From positions 930,001 through 994,000 of the forward strand of contig NZ_CP115184.1 in assembly GCF_029395675.1 (NCBI RefSeq): a stretch of 64,000 bases of DNA, in the 5' to 3' direction. Source of the DNA: Janibacter cremeus (GTDB lineage: Bacteria > Actinomycetota > Actinomycetes > Actinomycetales > Dermatophilaceae). Of the stretch, positions 8,980 to 17,507 are shown piece after piece. Below the pieces are notes generated by a model. It was not told where the DNA came from. It worked only from the letters and a program-made list of their open reading frames with translations, and did not search any database. The number at the start of each line of letters is the position of its first letter. The stretch's first letter is position 1. The translations under genes and the position numbers were made by a program.

Positions 8980-9873
8980 ATGAGCAGTGACACCACCACC
9001 GGGACCGCCCGCGTCAAGCGCGGCATGGCCGAGATGCTCAAGGGCGGCGTGATCATGGACGTGGTCACGCCCGAGCAGGCGAAGATCGCCGAGGACGCCG
9101 GCGCGGTCGCGGTCATGGCGCTCGAGCGGGTGCCTGCCGATATCCGTGCTCAGGGCGGCGTCTCGCGGATGAGTGACCCGGACATGATCGACGGCATCAT
9201 CGAGGCCGTCTCGATCCCCGTCATGGCCAAGGCCCGCATCGGCCACTTCGTCGAGGCGCAGGTGCTGCAGTCGCTGGGTGTCGACTACATCGACGAGTCG
9301 GAGGTCCTCACGCCGGCCGACTACGCCAACCACATCGACAAGTGGAACTTCACCGTCCCCTTCGTCTGCGGAGCGACCAACCTCGGTGAGGCCCTGCGGC
9401 GCATCACGGAGGGTGCGGCGATGATCCGCTCGAAGGGGGAGGCCGGCACCGGTGACGTCTCCAACGCCACGACCCACATGCGCTCGATCCGTGCCGAGAT
9501 CCGACGCCTGCAGACCCTCGCCGAGGACGAGCTCTACGTGGCCGCGAAGGAGCTGCAGGCCCCCTTCGACCTGGTCAAGGAGGTCGCGACGCGGGGCGCG
9601 CTGCCCGTCGTGCTCTTCACCGCCGGTGGCATCGCCACGCCGGCCGACGCCGCGATGATGATGCAGCTCGGTGCGGAGGGGGTCTTCGTCGGCTCGGGCA
9701 TCTTCAAGGCCGGGAACCCGGCCGAGCGGGCCGCGGCGATCGTCCGGGCCACGACCTTCCACGACGACCCGGACATGCTCGCCAAGGTCTCCCGCGGCCT
9801 GGGGGAGGCCATGGTCGGCATCAACGTCGACGACCTCCCCCAGCCGCACCGGCTGGCCGAGCGGGGTTGGTGA
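8980..9873 (+). CDS. pdxS: Pyridoxal 5'-phosphate synthase lyase subunit
   Basis: A 297-residue TIM-barrel enzyme that builds PLP from ribose 5-phosphate, glyceraldehyde 3-phosphate and ammonia delivered by PdxT. Diagnostic segments are [18 protein letters not shown], the Schiff-base lysine in [11 protein letters not shown], and the second lysine in [10 protein letters not shown]. Length is normal for the family. ATG 8980 follows GAGGAG with good spacing. Its glutaminase partner pdxT is 1.5 kb downstream on the same strand, separated by two oppositely oriented genes, so the two subunits are not cotranscribed. Confidence 0.98.
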   Translation: MSSDTTTGTARVKRGMAEMLKGGVIMDVVTPEQAKIAEDAGAVAVMALERVPADIRAQGGVSRMSDPDMIDGIIEAVSIPVMAKARIGHFVEAQVLQSLGVDYIDESEVLTPADYANHIDKWNFTVPFVCGATNLGEALRRITEGAAMIRSKGEAGTGDVSNATTHMRSIRAEIRRLQTLAEDELYVAAKELQAPFDLVKEVATRGALPVVLFTAGGIATPADAAMMMQLGAEGVFVGSGIFKAGNPAERAAAIVRATTFHDDPDMLAKVSRGLGEAMVGINVDDLPQPHRLAERGW

Positions 9874-9891
9874 CCGGAGCGGTCGCCCGCC

Positions 9892-10926
9892 TCAGCGGTT
9901 CCTGTGGCCCCGCCGCAGCCGGGCGCCCCGCTCGACGTCCTCGGCGTGCTTGGCCTCCGCCTTCTCGATCCCGGTGGTGTCCCTGGGCGGCAGCTGGATC
10001 TCCTCCTCGGCCGGCATCCCGGCCTGCAGCTGACGGCCACGCTCGAGCTCGGCATCGAACTCCGCCCCGAAGAGCAGGGCCACATTGGTGATCCACAGCC
10101 ACAGGAGGAAGACGATCACACCGGCCACGGATCCGTACGTGGCGTTGTAGGACGAGAAGTTGGCCACGTAGAAGCCGAAGCCGATCGAGGCGAGGATCCA
10201 CGCGAGGATCGCCAGCAACGCGCCGGGACTCATCCAGCGGAACTTGGGCGGCTTCACGTTCGGTGTCGTGTAGTACAGCAGAGCGACGATCAGGACCACC
10301 ACGGCCAGCAGGACCGGCCACTTGGCGATCTGCCACACCGTGACCACAACGGACCCCAGGCCCAGTGCCGAGCCGATCGACGTCGCCACCGGTCCGGAGA
10401 CCACGAGGGCGATGAGGACGAGTGCGATGAGCACGATCAGCACGAGGGTGATCAGGATCATCACCGGTCGCAACTTCCAGATCGGCCGCCCCTCGGTGAT
10501 CTCGTACACCCGGTTCATCGCCCGGGAGAAGGCGTTGACGTACCCGGAGGCCGACCACAGGGCGCCGGCGAGACCCAGGACGAGGGCCAGCCCCGCCCCG
10601 GGCGTCTGGGACAACGACGTGAGGATCGGCTCGAGCGTGTCCGCCACCGACGACCCGGCCGTCTGCCGCACGATGCGCAGGATGGTCTCGACGGTCCTCG
10701 GTCCCTGACCCAGGAGGCCGATGAGCGACATCAGGGCGATGAACGCCGGGAACACAGCCAGCACGGCGTAGTAGGTCAGCGCGGCAGCGAGGTCGGTGCA
10801 GCCGTCCTCCAGGAACTCGCGCACCGTCTTGCGGACGACGTAGCGCAGCGTCGGCTTCTCGATGTCGCCGGGCCCATCGGGCTTGCGCGAATCCTCCGGG
10901 GGGACCTCCCGTGCGTCGTCTCGCAC
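9892..10926 (-). CDS. YihY/BrkB-family membrane protein
   Basis: About 344 residues with six predicted transmembrane helices and the family core CTDLAAALTYYAVLAVFPAF, SGYVNAFSRAMNRVYE and a final helix pair ending in TNVALLFGAEFDAELER. The family is often misnamed ribonuclease BN; its real function is unknown, with transport or envelope roles proposed. The C-terminal tail is charged. Three in-frame GTG codons (10971, 10950, 10926) could start it; 10926 is chosen because it follows AAGGAG by 4 nt. The codons at 10950 and 10926 belong to a 24-bp tandem repeat. Confidence 0.85.
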   Translation of the reverse strand: MRDDAREVPPEDSRKPDGPGDIEKPTLRYVVRKTVREFLEDGCTDLAAALTYYAVLAVFPAFIALMSLIGLLGQGPRTVETILRIVRQTAGSSVADTLEPILTSLSQTPGAGLALVLGLAGALWSASGYVNAFSRAMNRVYEITEGRPIWKLRPVMILITLVLIVLIALVLIALVVSGPVATSIGSALGLGSVVVTVWQIAKWPVLLAVVVLIVALLYYTTPNVKPPKFRWMSPGALLAILAWILASIGFGFYVANFSSYNATYGSVAGVIVFLLWLWITNVALLFGAEFDAELERGRQLQAGMPAEEEIQLPPRDTTGIEKAEAKHAEDVERGARLRRGHRNR

Positions 10927-10965
10927 AGAACTCCTTCGCTCGTCTCGCACGGAACTCCCTCGCTC
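10918..10965 (-). repeat. 24-bp in-frame tandem repeat holding duplicated start signals
   Basis: Two adjacent copies (10918-10941 and 10942-10965) match at 22 of 24 bases. Each copy, read on the minus strand, contains a purine-rich ribosome binding site (AAGGAG or AGGGAG), a 4-nt gap and a GTG. Because 24 is a multiple of three, both GTG codons are in the yihY frame, and the upstream ytxH-like stop codon falls at the edge of the outer copy. Confidence 0.8.
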
Positions 10966-11257
10966 AGGCACCGGGACCGGCCGTCGCGGGCGGTGATCCC
11001 GGGGTGGTGGTGGAGGAGGGGCCGGTGCCGTCAGACCCCTTCCCGAGACGCTCCTCCACCGTGGAGGAGACCTTGTCCTGGGCCCGGTGGGCCGCATCGT
11101 CGGCGGCGTGCTGGGCGCGGGCGGCCTTGTCCTGCACGCGTGGGTCGCGCCAGACCTTGCGCGCCTCGGCGACCATCTTGTCGTACTGCTGACGACCGGC
11201 CCTCGTGCCGAGCACGTAGCCGATCCCAGCGCCGACCAACAGCGTGATCTTTCCCAT
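10964..11257 (-). CDS. YtxH-like small membrane-associated protein
   Basis: A 97-residue protein starting [21 protein letters not shown], a short hydrophobic N-terminal segment with the [10 protein letters not shown] motif typical of YtxH-type proteins, followed by a charged helical region with repeated Ala/Asp/Arg and a Ser/Thr/Pro-rich tail. Function unknown; relatives are linked to envelope stress in Firmicutes. ATG 11257 has a good GAGGAAG site. The stop codon lies inside the repeat that starts yihY, so the two genes are translationally close and probably one operon. Confidence 0.7.
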   Translation of the reverse strand: MGKITLLVGAGIGYVLGTRAGRQQYDKMVAEARKVWRDPRVQDKAARAQHAADDAAHRAQDKVSSTVEERLGKGSDGTGPSSTTTPGSPPATAGPGA

Positions 11258-11362
11258 GACACTTCCTCCAACAGGTCGCGTGGTGACGTTCCCTCCAGCC
11301 CTACCCCCGGACCGGTGCGCCGAAACCCTCCGGCCGACGGGCGCTGCCCCGGCCGGTGGACG

Positions 11363-11378
11363 TAGTCTTCCGGCCGTG
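11363..11378 (+). promoter_or_regulatory. Leaderless promoter of pdxT
   Basis: TAGTCT at 11363-11368 is followed by 7 nt and then the GTG at 11376. No ribosome binding site precedes the GTG, which fits transcription starting at or next to the start codon. Confidence 0.55.
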
Positions 11379-11990
11379 CCCCCTCGTCAGGACCGACTCG
11401 TGATCGGTGTGCTCGCCGTCCAGGGCGACGTCCGTGAGCACCGCGCGGCCCTCGAGTCCTCGGGAGTGACCACCACGGCCGTGCGCCGCCCCCGCGAGCT
11501 CGCCGAGGTCGACGGCCTCGTGATCCCCGGTGGTGAGTCCACGACGATCGACAAGCTGAGCCGGATCTTCGGGCTGCGTGACCCCCTTCGCTCCCGGATC
11601 GCCGACGGGATGCCGGTCTACGGCAGCTGCGCCGGGATGATCCTGCTCGCCGACCGCGTCCTCGACGGCCGCCCGGGCCAGCAGACCCTCGGGGGTCTGG
11701 ACGTCACCGTGCGGCGCAATGCCTTCGGCCGCCAGGTCGACTCCCACGAGTGCGACCTCGAGGTGCGCGGGGTGGCCGGCGGTCCGGTGCGCGCGGTCTT
11801 CATCCGCGCCCCGTGGGTCGAGGAGTGGGGTGGCGGGGTCGAGGTGCTCGCCGCGGTGGAGGCGAAGGGAGGAACCCGGCCCGTCGTCGTGCGGCAGGGG
11901 AACCTGTTGGCGACGAGCTTCCACCCGGAGGTCACCGGCGACCACCGGCTCCACGCCCGGTTCGTCGAGATGGTCCGCGCCGCGCGCTGA
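11376..11990 (+). CDS. pdxT: Pyridoxal 5'-phosphate synthase glutaminase subunit
   Basis: A 204-residue class I glutamine amidotransferase that feeds ammonia to PdxS. Visible signatures: [11 protein letters not shown] at the N-terminus, GGESTT, the nucleophile in YGSCAGM and the catalytic His/Glu in [13 protein letters not shown] 11376 is selected from the leaderless promoter; an alternative GTG at 11400 would start directly at [10 protein letters not shown]. The gene is followed after 84 bases by yebC, as in mycobacteria, but a separate yebC promoter is visible. Confidence 0.95.
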   Translation: MPPRQDRLVIGVLAVQGDVREHRAALESSGVTTTAVRRPRELAEVDGLVIPGGESTTIDKLSRIFGLRDPLRSRIADGMPVYGSCAGMILLADRVLDGRPGQQTLGGLDVTVRRNAFGRQVDSHECDLEVRGVAGGPVRAVFIRAPWVEEWGGGVEVLAAVEAKGGTRPVVVRQGNLLATSFHPEVTGDHRLHARFVEMVRAAR

Positions 11991-12027
11991 GGCGCCCGAA
12001 CGTGCGCGTCGCCCCGCGGACGGGGCG

Positions 12028-12033
12028 TAGGAT
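12028..12033 (+). promoter_or_regulatory. Candidate -10 element of yebC
   Basis: TAGGAT at 12028-12033 leaves a leader of about 35 nt that ends in a GAGGAG ribosome binding site before the GTG at 12075. No good -35 hexamer is seen. Confidence 0.4.
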
Positions 12034-12074
12034 CGTCGATCGGACCAACTGCCAGCCACACCGAGGAGACCTAC

Positions 12075-12833
12075 GTGTCCGGCCACTCCAAGTGGGCAAC
12101 CACGAAGCACAAGAAGGCGGCGATCGACGCCAAGCGCGGCAAGCTCTTCGCCAAGCTGATCAAGTACATCGAGGTGGCCGCCCGCACGGGCGGCGGTGAC
12201 CCGGCAGGCAACCCGACGCTCTACGACGCCATCCAGAAGGCGAAGAAGAACTCCGTCCCCAACGACAACATCGACCGGGCGGTCAAGCGCGGCTCCGGGG
12301 CCGAGGCCGGTGGCTCCAACTGGGAGGCCATCACCTACGAGGGCTACGCGCCAGGTGGCGTCGCCGTCCTCATCGAGTGCCTCACCGACAACAAGAACCG
12401 CGCCGCGACGGAGGTGCGCACCGCCCTCTCGCGCAACGGGGGAAACCTCGCCGACCCGAACTCCGTCGCCTACCTCTTCAACCGCCGGGGCGTCGTGATG
12501 GTGCCCAAGGCGGAGAGGTCCGACGAGGAGCTGCTCGAGATCGTCCTCGAGGCCGGCGCCGAGGAGATCAACGACTACGGGGACTCGTGGCAGATCGTCT
12601 CCGAGGCGACGAACTTCGTCGACGTGCGCACCGCGCTGCAGGAGGCCGACGTCGACTACGACTCCGCCGAGGCCGTCTTCCTCCCCAGCATCGAGGTCCC
12701 CCTCGACCTGGAGGGCGCCAAGAAGATGATCCGGGTCGTCGAGGCGCTCGAGGACAGCGACGATGTGCAGAACGTCTACACCAACGGCGACGTCCCGGAC
12801 GAGGTGCTCGCCCAGCTCGACTCCCAGGAGTGA
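12075..12833 (+). CDS. yebC: YebC/TACO1-family regulatory protein
   Basis: A 252-residue protein with the diagnostic start [20 protein letters not shown] and the conserved [12 protein letters not shown] and KNRAATEVR segments. Family members bind DNA or ribosomes; older work treats them as transcription regulators next to ruv genes, and recent work links them to relief of ribosome stalling at polyproline. Which applies here is not visible. GTG 12075 is preceded by GAGGAG. It lies between pdxT and ruvC, the usual actinobacterial order. Confidence 0.95.
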   Translation: MSGHSKWATTKHKKAAIDAKRGKLFAKLIKYIEVAARTGGGDPAGNPTLYDAIQKAKKNSVPNDNIDRAVKRGSGAEAGGSNWEAITYEGYAPGGVAVLIECLTDNKNRAATEVRTALSRNGGNLADPNSVAYLFNRRGVVMVPKAERSDEELLEIVLEAGAEEINDYGDSWQIVSEATNFVDVRTALQEADVDYDSAEAVFLPSIEVPLDLEGAKKMIRVVEALEDSDDVQNVYTNGDVPDEVLAQLDSQE

Positions 12834-12881
12834 GGCGGCGTGTCGACGGTCGTCAGCCGACCGTCGACCCGTAGTGTCCTA

Positions 12882-12893
12882 GAACAGGTGTTC
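12882..12893 (+). promoter_or_regulatory. LexA-type SOS box upstream of ruvC
   Basis: GAAC-AGGT-GTTC fits the GAAC-N4-GTTC box used by Gram-positive LexA. Flanking bases extend the symmetry (TAGAACA / TGTTCTA). It sits 35 bases before the ruvC start and next to a TAGTGT hexamer (12872-12877), a position suitable for repression. Mycobacterial ruvC is a known LexA target. Confidence 0.75.
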
Positions 12894-12928
12894 TACTCGG
12901 AGCGCCCGAAGCGATCGAGGAGGTCCCC

Positions 12929-13465
12929 GTGCGCGTGCTCGGCGTGGACCCGGGGCTGACCCGGTGCGGCCTCGGCGTCGTCGACGGCCAGGCCCGTGAC
13001 CTGCGCATGGTGGCCGTCGGTGTGGTGCGCACGAGCGCGCAGCGCTCGGCCGGCGACCGGCTGGCCTACATCCAGGACCAGCTCGACGCCTGGCTGGACC
13101 GCTTCGACCCCGAGGCGATCGCCCTCGAGCGGGTGTACGCGGCCGACCACGTGCCGACCGTCATGACCACCGCGCAGGTCAGCGGCCTCGTCCTGCTCGC
13201 CGGGGCCCGCCGCGGTCTGCCCGTCGTCCTCCACACGCCCACCGAGGTCAAGGCCGCGGTCACCGGGTCCGGTCGGGCCGACAAGGCGCAGGTGACCACG
13301 ATGGTCACGCGCATCCTCACCCTCGACGAGGCACCCCGGCCGGCGGACGCGGCCGATGCGCTCGCCCTCGCGATCTGCCACCAGTGGCGGGGGAGCGGTC
13401 AGGCCCGGCGGGAGCTGGCCGCGGCCGGCGAGAGGGCCCGCCAGCGGGCGGTGGCCGCCCGATGA
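12929..13465 (+). CDS. ruvC: Holliday junction resolvase RuvC
   Basis: A 178-residue RNase H-fold endonuclease that cuts Holliday junctions in the RuvABC complex. The acidic catalytic residues are visible: Asp in [12 protein letters not shown], Glu in [11 protein letters not shown], and the Asp pair in [18 protein letters not shown] 12929 follows GAGGAGG. It starts the ruvC-ruvA-ruvB operon, whose genes overlap by 4 bases at each junction, and has a LexA-type box just upstream, so DNA damage induction is expected. Confidence 0.97.
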   Translation: MRVLGVDPGLTRCGLGVVDGQARDLRMVAVGVVRTSAQRSAGDRLAYIQDQLDAWLDRFDPEAIALERVYAADHVPTVMTTAQVSGLVLLAGARRGLPVVLHTPTEVKAAVTGSGRADKAQVTTMVTRILTLDEAPRPADAADALALAICHQWRGSGQARRELAAAGERARQRAVAAR

Positions 13466-14061
13466 TCGCCTCGCTGCGGGGGACCGCGAGCCACGTGGGG
13501 CTGGACCGGATCGTCGTCGACGTCCACGGCGTCGGACTGCTCGTGCACACTCCCCCGGCCGTCGCGGCCGGCTGCCGCCACGGGGCCGAGGTGGAGCTGG
13601 CGACGAGCATGGTCGTGCGCGAGGACTCGATGACCCTCTACGGCTTCTCCGCGGTGGGGGAGCGCGACACCTTCGAGCTCGCCCAGACCGTCACCGGGGT
13701 CGGGCCCCGCGTGGCCATGGCCCTGCTGTCCGTCCTCAGTCCCGAGGAGCTGGCCACGGCCGTCGCCGCCGACGACATCACCACCCTGACCAAGGTCCCG
13801 GGCATCGGCAGGAAGGGGGCGGAGCGCATCGCCCTCGAGCTGCGCGGCAAGCTGCCCGAGGTGCCCGGTGCGGCCGCGACGGCGGCGCCCGCCGTTTCGG
13901 GCGGCTGGCAGGACCCGGTCACCGAGGCGCTGGTCGGCCTCGGGTACTCGGCCAAGCAGTCCGCCGATGCGGTCGACAAGGTCTCCCGGGAGGGCGGCGA
14001 GAGCGCCCCGGCCGATGTCTCCACCGCCCTCAAGGCGGCCCTGCAGGTGCTGGCGCGATGA
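13462..14061 (+). CDS. ruvA: Holliday junction DNA helicase subunit RuvA
   Basis: A 199-residue protein with the N-terminal OB domain ([13 protein letters not shown]), the central helix-hairpin-helix pair ([15 protein letters not shown] and [17 protein letters not shown]) and, after an Ala-rich linker, the C-terminal domain ([13 protein letters not shown]) that contacts RuvB. It tetramerises on four-way junctions and loads the RuvB motor. ATG 13462 overlaps the ruvC stop as ATGA. Confidence 0.97.
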   Translation: MIASLRGTASHVGLDRIVVDVHGVGLLVHTPPAVAAGCRHGAEVELATSMVVREDSMTLYGFSAVGERDTFELAQTVTGVGPRVAMALLSVLSPEELATAVAADDITTLTKVPGIGRKGAERIALELRGKLPEVPGAAATAAPAVSGGWQDPVTEALVGLGYSAKQSADAVDKVSREGGESAPADVSTALKAALQVLAR

Positions 14062-15182
14062 GCGACGGCTTCAGCTCCGAGATCCGCGTCGCCGAGGACG
14101 ACCCCCGCGAGGACGACGGGTCCTACGATGCGACCGCCCGGATCGTCGACGCCGCGGGCACCGACGACGACGGCGTCGTCGAGGCGGCCCTGCGGCCGCG
14201 TCGCCTGGCCGACTTCCCGGGCCAGCCGAAGGTGCGCGACCAGCTCGGTCTCGTCCTCGAGGCCGCCCGACTGCGCGGCGCGCCCCCGGACCACGTGCTG
14301 CTCTCCGGCCCGCCCGGTCTGGGCAAGACCACGCTGGCGATGATCGTCGCCGCGGAGCTCGAGCAGCCGATCCGCGTCACGTCGGGTCCGGCGATCCAGC
14401 ACGCCGGCGACCTCGCCTCGGTCCTGTCCTCCCTGACCGAGGGCGAGGTGCTCTTCTTCGACGAGATCCACCGGATGTCGCGCCCCGCGGAGGAGATGCT
14501 CTACCTCGCGATGGAGGACTTCCGGGTCGACGTCATCGTCGGCAAGGGCCCGGGCGCGACGGCCATCCCGCTGGAGCTGCCCCCCTTCACCGTCGTGGGG
14601 GCGACGACCCGCGCCGGGCTGCTGCCGGCGCCCCTGCGAGACCGCTTCGGCTTCACCGGTCACCTCGACTACTACGACGACGCCGACCTGGAGCAGATCC
14701 TGGCCCGCAGCGCGGGCCTGCTGGAGGTCGAGGCGGATGCCGACGCCCTGGCCGAGATCGCCCGGCGCTCCCGCGGGACGCCGCGCGTGGCCAACCGGCT
14801 GCTGCGGCGGGTGCGGGACTGGGCCCAGGTCCACGGCACCGGCAGGGTCGGGCTCGACGCGGCCCACCGGGCCCTGGCCCTCTTCGACGTCGATGAGATC
14901 GGCCTCGACCGGCTCGACCGCGCGGTCCTGGACGCCCTGTGCCGCCGCTTCGGCGGAGGGCCGGTCGGCCTGTCCACGCTCGCGGTCTCCGTGGGTGAGG
15001 AGACGGACACCGTCGAGACGGTGGCGGAGCCGTACCTGGTGCGTCAGGGGTACGTGGTGCGCAGCCCCAGGGGTCGCATCGCGACGCCGGCGGCGTGGGA
15101 GCACCTCGGTCTCACCCCTCCGGCAGGGGCGCAGACCCCCCTTCCCCTGCCCGACGACCCCGAGGCCGGACGCCTCGGATGA
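14058..15182 (+). CDS. ruvB: Holliday junction branch migration ATPase RuvB
   Basis: A 374-residue AAA+ motor. An acidic N-terminal extension of about 45 residues ([20 protein letters not shown]) precedes the usual start [12 protein letters not shown]. Walker A is [12 protein letters not shown], Walker B LFFDEIHR, sensor 1 VGATTRAG and the arginine-finger region [10 protein letters not shown] winged-helix domain ends the protein. It drives branch migration with RuvA. The start overlaps the ruvA stop by 4 bases, completing the operon. Confidence 0.97.
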   Translation: MSDGFSSEIRVAEDDPREDDGSYDATARIVDAAGTDDDGVVEAALRPRRLADFPGQPKVRDQLGLVLEAARLRGAPPDHVLLSGPPGLGKTTLAMIVAAELEQPIRVTSGPAIQHAGDLASVLSSLTEGEVLFFDEIHRMSRPAEEMLYLAMEDFRVDVIVGKGPGATAIPLELPPFTVVGATTRAGLLPAPLRDRFGFTGHLDYYDDADLEQILARSAGLLEVEADADALAEIARRSRGTPRVANRLLRRVRDWAQVHGTGRVGLDAAHRALALFDVDEIGLDRLDRAVLDALCRRFGGGPVGLSTLAVSVGEETDTVETVAEPYLVRQGYVVRSPRGRIATPAAWEHLGLTPPAGAQTPLPLPDDPEAGRLG

Positions 15183-15214
15183 CGGCCGGCGGAACCCCGC
15201 CACCGGCCTACCCG

Positions 15215-15242
15215 TTGGTCACCCCGGTGGCCTGATTAGACT
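15215..15242 (+). promoter_or_regulatory. Promoter of the yajC-secDF-apt operon
   Basis: TTGGTC (15215-15220) and TAGACT (15237-15242) are separated by 16 bp, a good match to the principal actinobacterial sigma factor consensus. The predicted start of the message lies just at the following hairpin. Confidence 0.6.
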
Positions 15243-15250
15243 CGGCCATT

Positions 15251-15270
15251 GGCTCGGGGGCTCCCGAGCC
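15251..15270 (+). other. Perfect hairpin at the 5' end of the yajC leader
   Basis: An 8-bp perfect GC-rich stem (15251-15258 with 15263-15270) closes a 4-nt loop. It begins about 9 bases after the predicted -10 element, so it would be the first structure in the yajC message. It could equally be a weak terminator for ruvB; there is no T run. Confidence 0.5.
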
Positions 15271-15319
15271 ACTGTGACGTCGCCCTGACCGATCGGTCCC
15301 GACCCAGGAAGTCCCACTC

Positions 15320-15619
15320 ATGAACGAAGGCTCGCAGACCGCCAGCCTGCTCCTGCTCGTCCTCCCGCTGCTGCTCATCGGCTTCATGCTGTACTCGGCC
15401 AGGAAGCGTCAGCGCACCATGGCGGAGTTCTCCGCATCCCTGCAGGTGGGTGACGAGGTCTTCACGACCTCGGGCATCCTCGGACGGATCACCGACCTGG
15501 ACACGGACCGTGTCCGCCTCGAGGTCGCACCCGGCACGGTGCTCACCCTCGACCGGCGGGCCATCGGGATGAAGGCGGAGACCGGCGCCGAGGCATCCAC
15601 CGACAACGGGCAGGACTGA
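15320..15619 (+). CDS. yajC: Preprotein translocase accessory subunit YajC
   Basis: A 99-residue protein with one N-terminal transmembrane helix (LLLLVLPLLLIGFMLYS), then the basic turn ARKRQRTMAEF and the conserved beta segment LQVGDEVFTTSGILGRI. YajC associates with SecDF in the membrane and helps protein export. The gene leads the yajC-secD-secF set with its own promoter. The ATG at 15320 follows AGGAAGT. The tail is short and acidic. Confidence 0.93.
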   Translation: MNEGSQTASLLLLVLPLLLIGFMLYSARKRQRTMAEFSASLQVGDEVFTTSGILGRITDLDTDRVRLEVAPGTVLTLDRRAIGMKAETGAEASTDNGQD

Positions 15620-15620
15620 C

Positions 15621-17507
15621 GTGGAGGCTCGTCGCAGCAAGGACGCCGCCCGCAAGGACAACGCCACCCGCACCCTGATCTGGCTCTTCGTGGGCATCTT
15701 CGTGCTCATCGGGGCTCTGGGGTACGGCGTCGTCAGGGATAGCGCCACGTGGGCCCCCCGACTGGGCCTGGACCTGGCCGGGGGCACGCAGATCATCCTC
15801 GAGCCCCGGGTGGAGGGCGAGGAGGTCTCCCCGGAGCAGCTCTCCCAGGCCCGCGACATCATCGTCCAGCGCATCGACTCCCAGGGCACGACGGGTGCCG
15901 AGGTGACCACGCAGGGCGACACCAACATCGTCGTCGCCGTGCCCGGCTCCCTGACCGAGGAGCAGGAGGAGGCCATCTCGGCCTCGTCGCAGATGCAGTT
16001 CCGGCCGGTCCTGGCCACGGCGCTGGGCAGCCCGCAGGCTGGCCAGCCGACCCCGTCGGGCACCGAGTCGCCGACCTCGGGGGGCGAGTCGCCGACCTCG
16101 GGGGCCGGTGACGACGCGTCGACCTCGGACGAGAAGGCATCCGACGGCGAGACCTCCGACGGCGGCGCGCAGTCCGTCGAGGCCGCGTCCGAGCCGACCG
16201 AGGAGCCCACCTCCGACGCGTCGTCCGCGTCGGAGGAGAAGAGGCCCGCCGACGACCCCAGCGCCTCGCAGAGCGAGAGCCCGGCGGTCCAGGACCCGGC
16301 TGCGGGCATCGACTGGAGCCCGTCCGGCGAGCCGACCGGCCCGATGGACCCGAACCACGTCTCCAAGGAGCTGTGGGAGAAGTTCCAGGAGCTCGACTGC
16401 TCGAAGCCGCCGGAGCAGGCCCCCGTGCAGACGAAGGACCCGATCGTCGCCTGCGGGCAGGACGGACAGCTGAAGTACGTGCTCGGGCCCGTGGTCGTGC
16501 CCGGCAAGGACATCGCCGACGCGGAGGCCGGGTACCAGGTCAGCCCGCAGGGGGCCCAGACCAACACCCCCGAGATCTCGCTGACGCTCACGGACGAGGG
16601 GCGCGAGGCGTACAAGGAGGTCTCCACGGAGATGGTCGGCATGCAGCCGCTCAACTCCGCGTCGCCGGTCAACCCCCCGGCGTCCTACAACGCCCTGGCG
16701 GCCGTGCTCGACTCGCAGGTGCTCATCGCGCCCGGATTCAACGAGGCCATCCCGAGCGGACGGGCGAGCATCACCGGCTTCGACATCGAGGAGGCCCGCT
16801 CCCTGGCGCAGTCGCTGAAGTTCGGTGCGCTGCCGATGTCCTTCGACCTGCAGACGCGTCAGGACATCAGCCCGACGCTCGGCTCCGAGCAGCTGCGACT
16901 GGGCATCATCGCCGGCATCATCGGTCTCTTCATCGTGCTGGGGTACGCGCTCCTGCAGTACCGCGCGCTGGCCAGCGTCGTCGTGGGGTCGATGGTCGTC
17001 GCCTTCGGTATCACCTATCTCGCCATCGCCCTGCTGTCGTGGGGGTACAACTATCGCCTCGACATGGCCGGGGTGACAGGTCTGATCATCGCCATCGGTG
17101 TCACCGCCGACAGCTTCATCGTCTACTTCGAGAGAGTCAGGGACGAGCTGCGCGAAGGGCGCAACCTGCGTGCCGCGGTCGAGGCCGGGTGGGCCCGGGC
17201 CAAGGGCACGATCCTCGTGGCAGACGGCGTCAACGTCATCGCCGCGGTCGTCCTGTACGTCCTCGCCAGCTCCGGGGTGCGCGGCTTCGCCTTCACCCTC
17301 GGCCTGACGACCCTGATCGACCTGGCGATCTTCTGGCTCTTCACGCACCCGATGCTCACGATCCTCGCGCGGAACAAGTTCTTCGCCTCCGGCCACCCCT
17401 GGTCCGGCTTCGACGTGAACACGCTGCGCGAGGCCAAGCTGCGCTATCGCGGCCGCGGCCAGGTCGACATCGACCCGGCCGTCCGCCCGGCAGGAGGGAC
17501 CGCCTGA
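15621..17507 (+). CDS. secD: Protein translocase subunit SecD
   Basis: A 628-residue RND-family membrane protein that uses proton flow to pull exported proteins out of SecYEG. It has transmembrane helix 1 (residues 19-38), the P1 segment starting LGLDLAGGTQ, and five C-terminal helices containing IAIGVTADSFIVYFERVRDE. Residues about 136-232 are a long Ser/Glu/Thr/Pro-rich low-complexity insert with a GESPTSG-type direct repeat; such inserts occur in actinobacterial SecD but this one is large. GTG 15621 is 1 base after the yajC stop. secF overlaps its stop by one base. Confidence 0.95.
   Translation: MEARRSKDAARKDNATRTLIWLFVGIFVLIGALGYGVVRDSATWAPRLGLDLAGGTQIILEPRVEGEEVSPEQLSQARDIIVQRIDSQGTTGAEVTTQGDTNIVVAVPGSLTEEQEEAISASSQMQFRPVLATALGSPQAGQPTPSGTESPTSGGESPTSGAGDDASTSDEKASDGETSDGGAQSVEAASEPTEEPTSDASSASEEKRPADDPSASQSESPAVQDPAAGIDWSPSGEPTGPMDPNHVSKELWEKFQELDCSKPPEQAPVQTKDPIVACGQDGQLKYVLGPVVVPGKDIADAEAGYQVSPQGAQTNTPEISLTLTDEGREAYKEVSTEMVGMQPLNSASPVNPPASYNALAAVLDSQVLIAPGFNEAIPSGRASITGFDIEEARSLAQSLKFGALPMSFDLQTRQDISPTLGSEQLRLGIIAGIIGLFIVLGYALLQYRALASVVVGSMVVAFGITYLAIALLSWGYNYRLDMAGVTGLIIAIGVTADSFIVYFERVRDELREGRNLRAAVEAGWARAKGTILVADGVNVIAAVVLYVLASSGVRGFAFTLGLTTLIDLAIFWLFTHPMLTILARNKFFASGHPWSGFDVNTLREAKLRYRGRGQVDIDPAVRPAGGTA

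Noticed and set aside
16026..16316. Tandem repeats in secD as a CRISPR or satellite array
   Set aside because: Only two short copies exist, and they are in frame inside a low-complexity protein linker.
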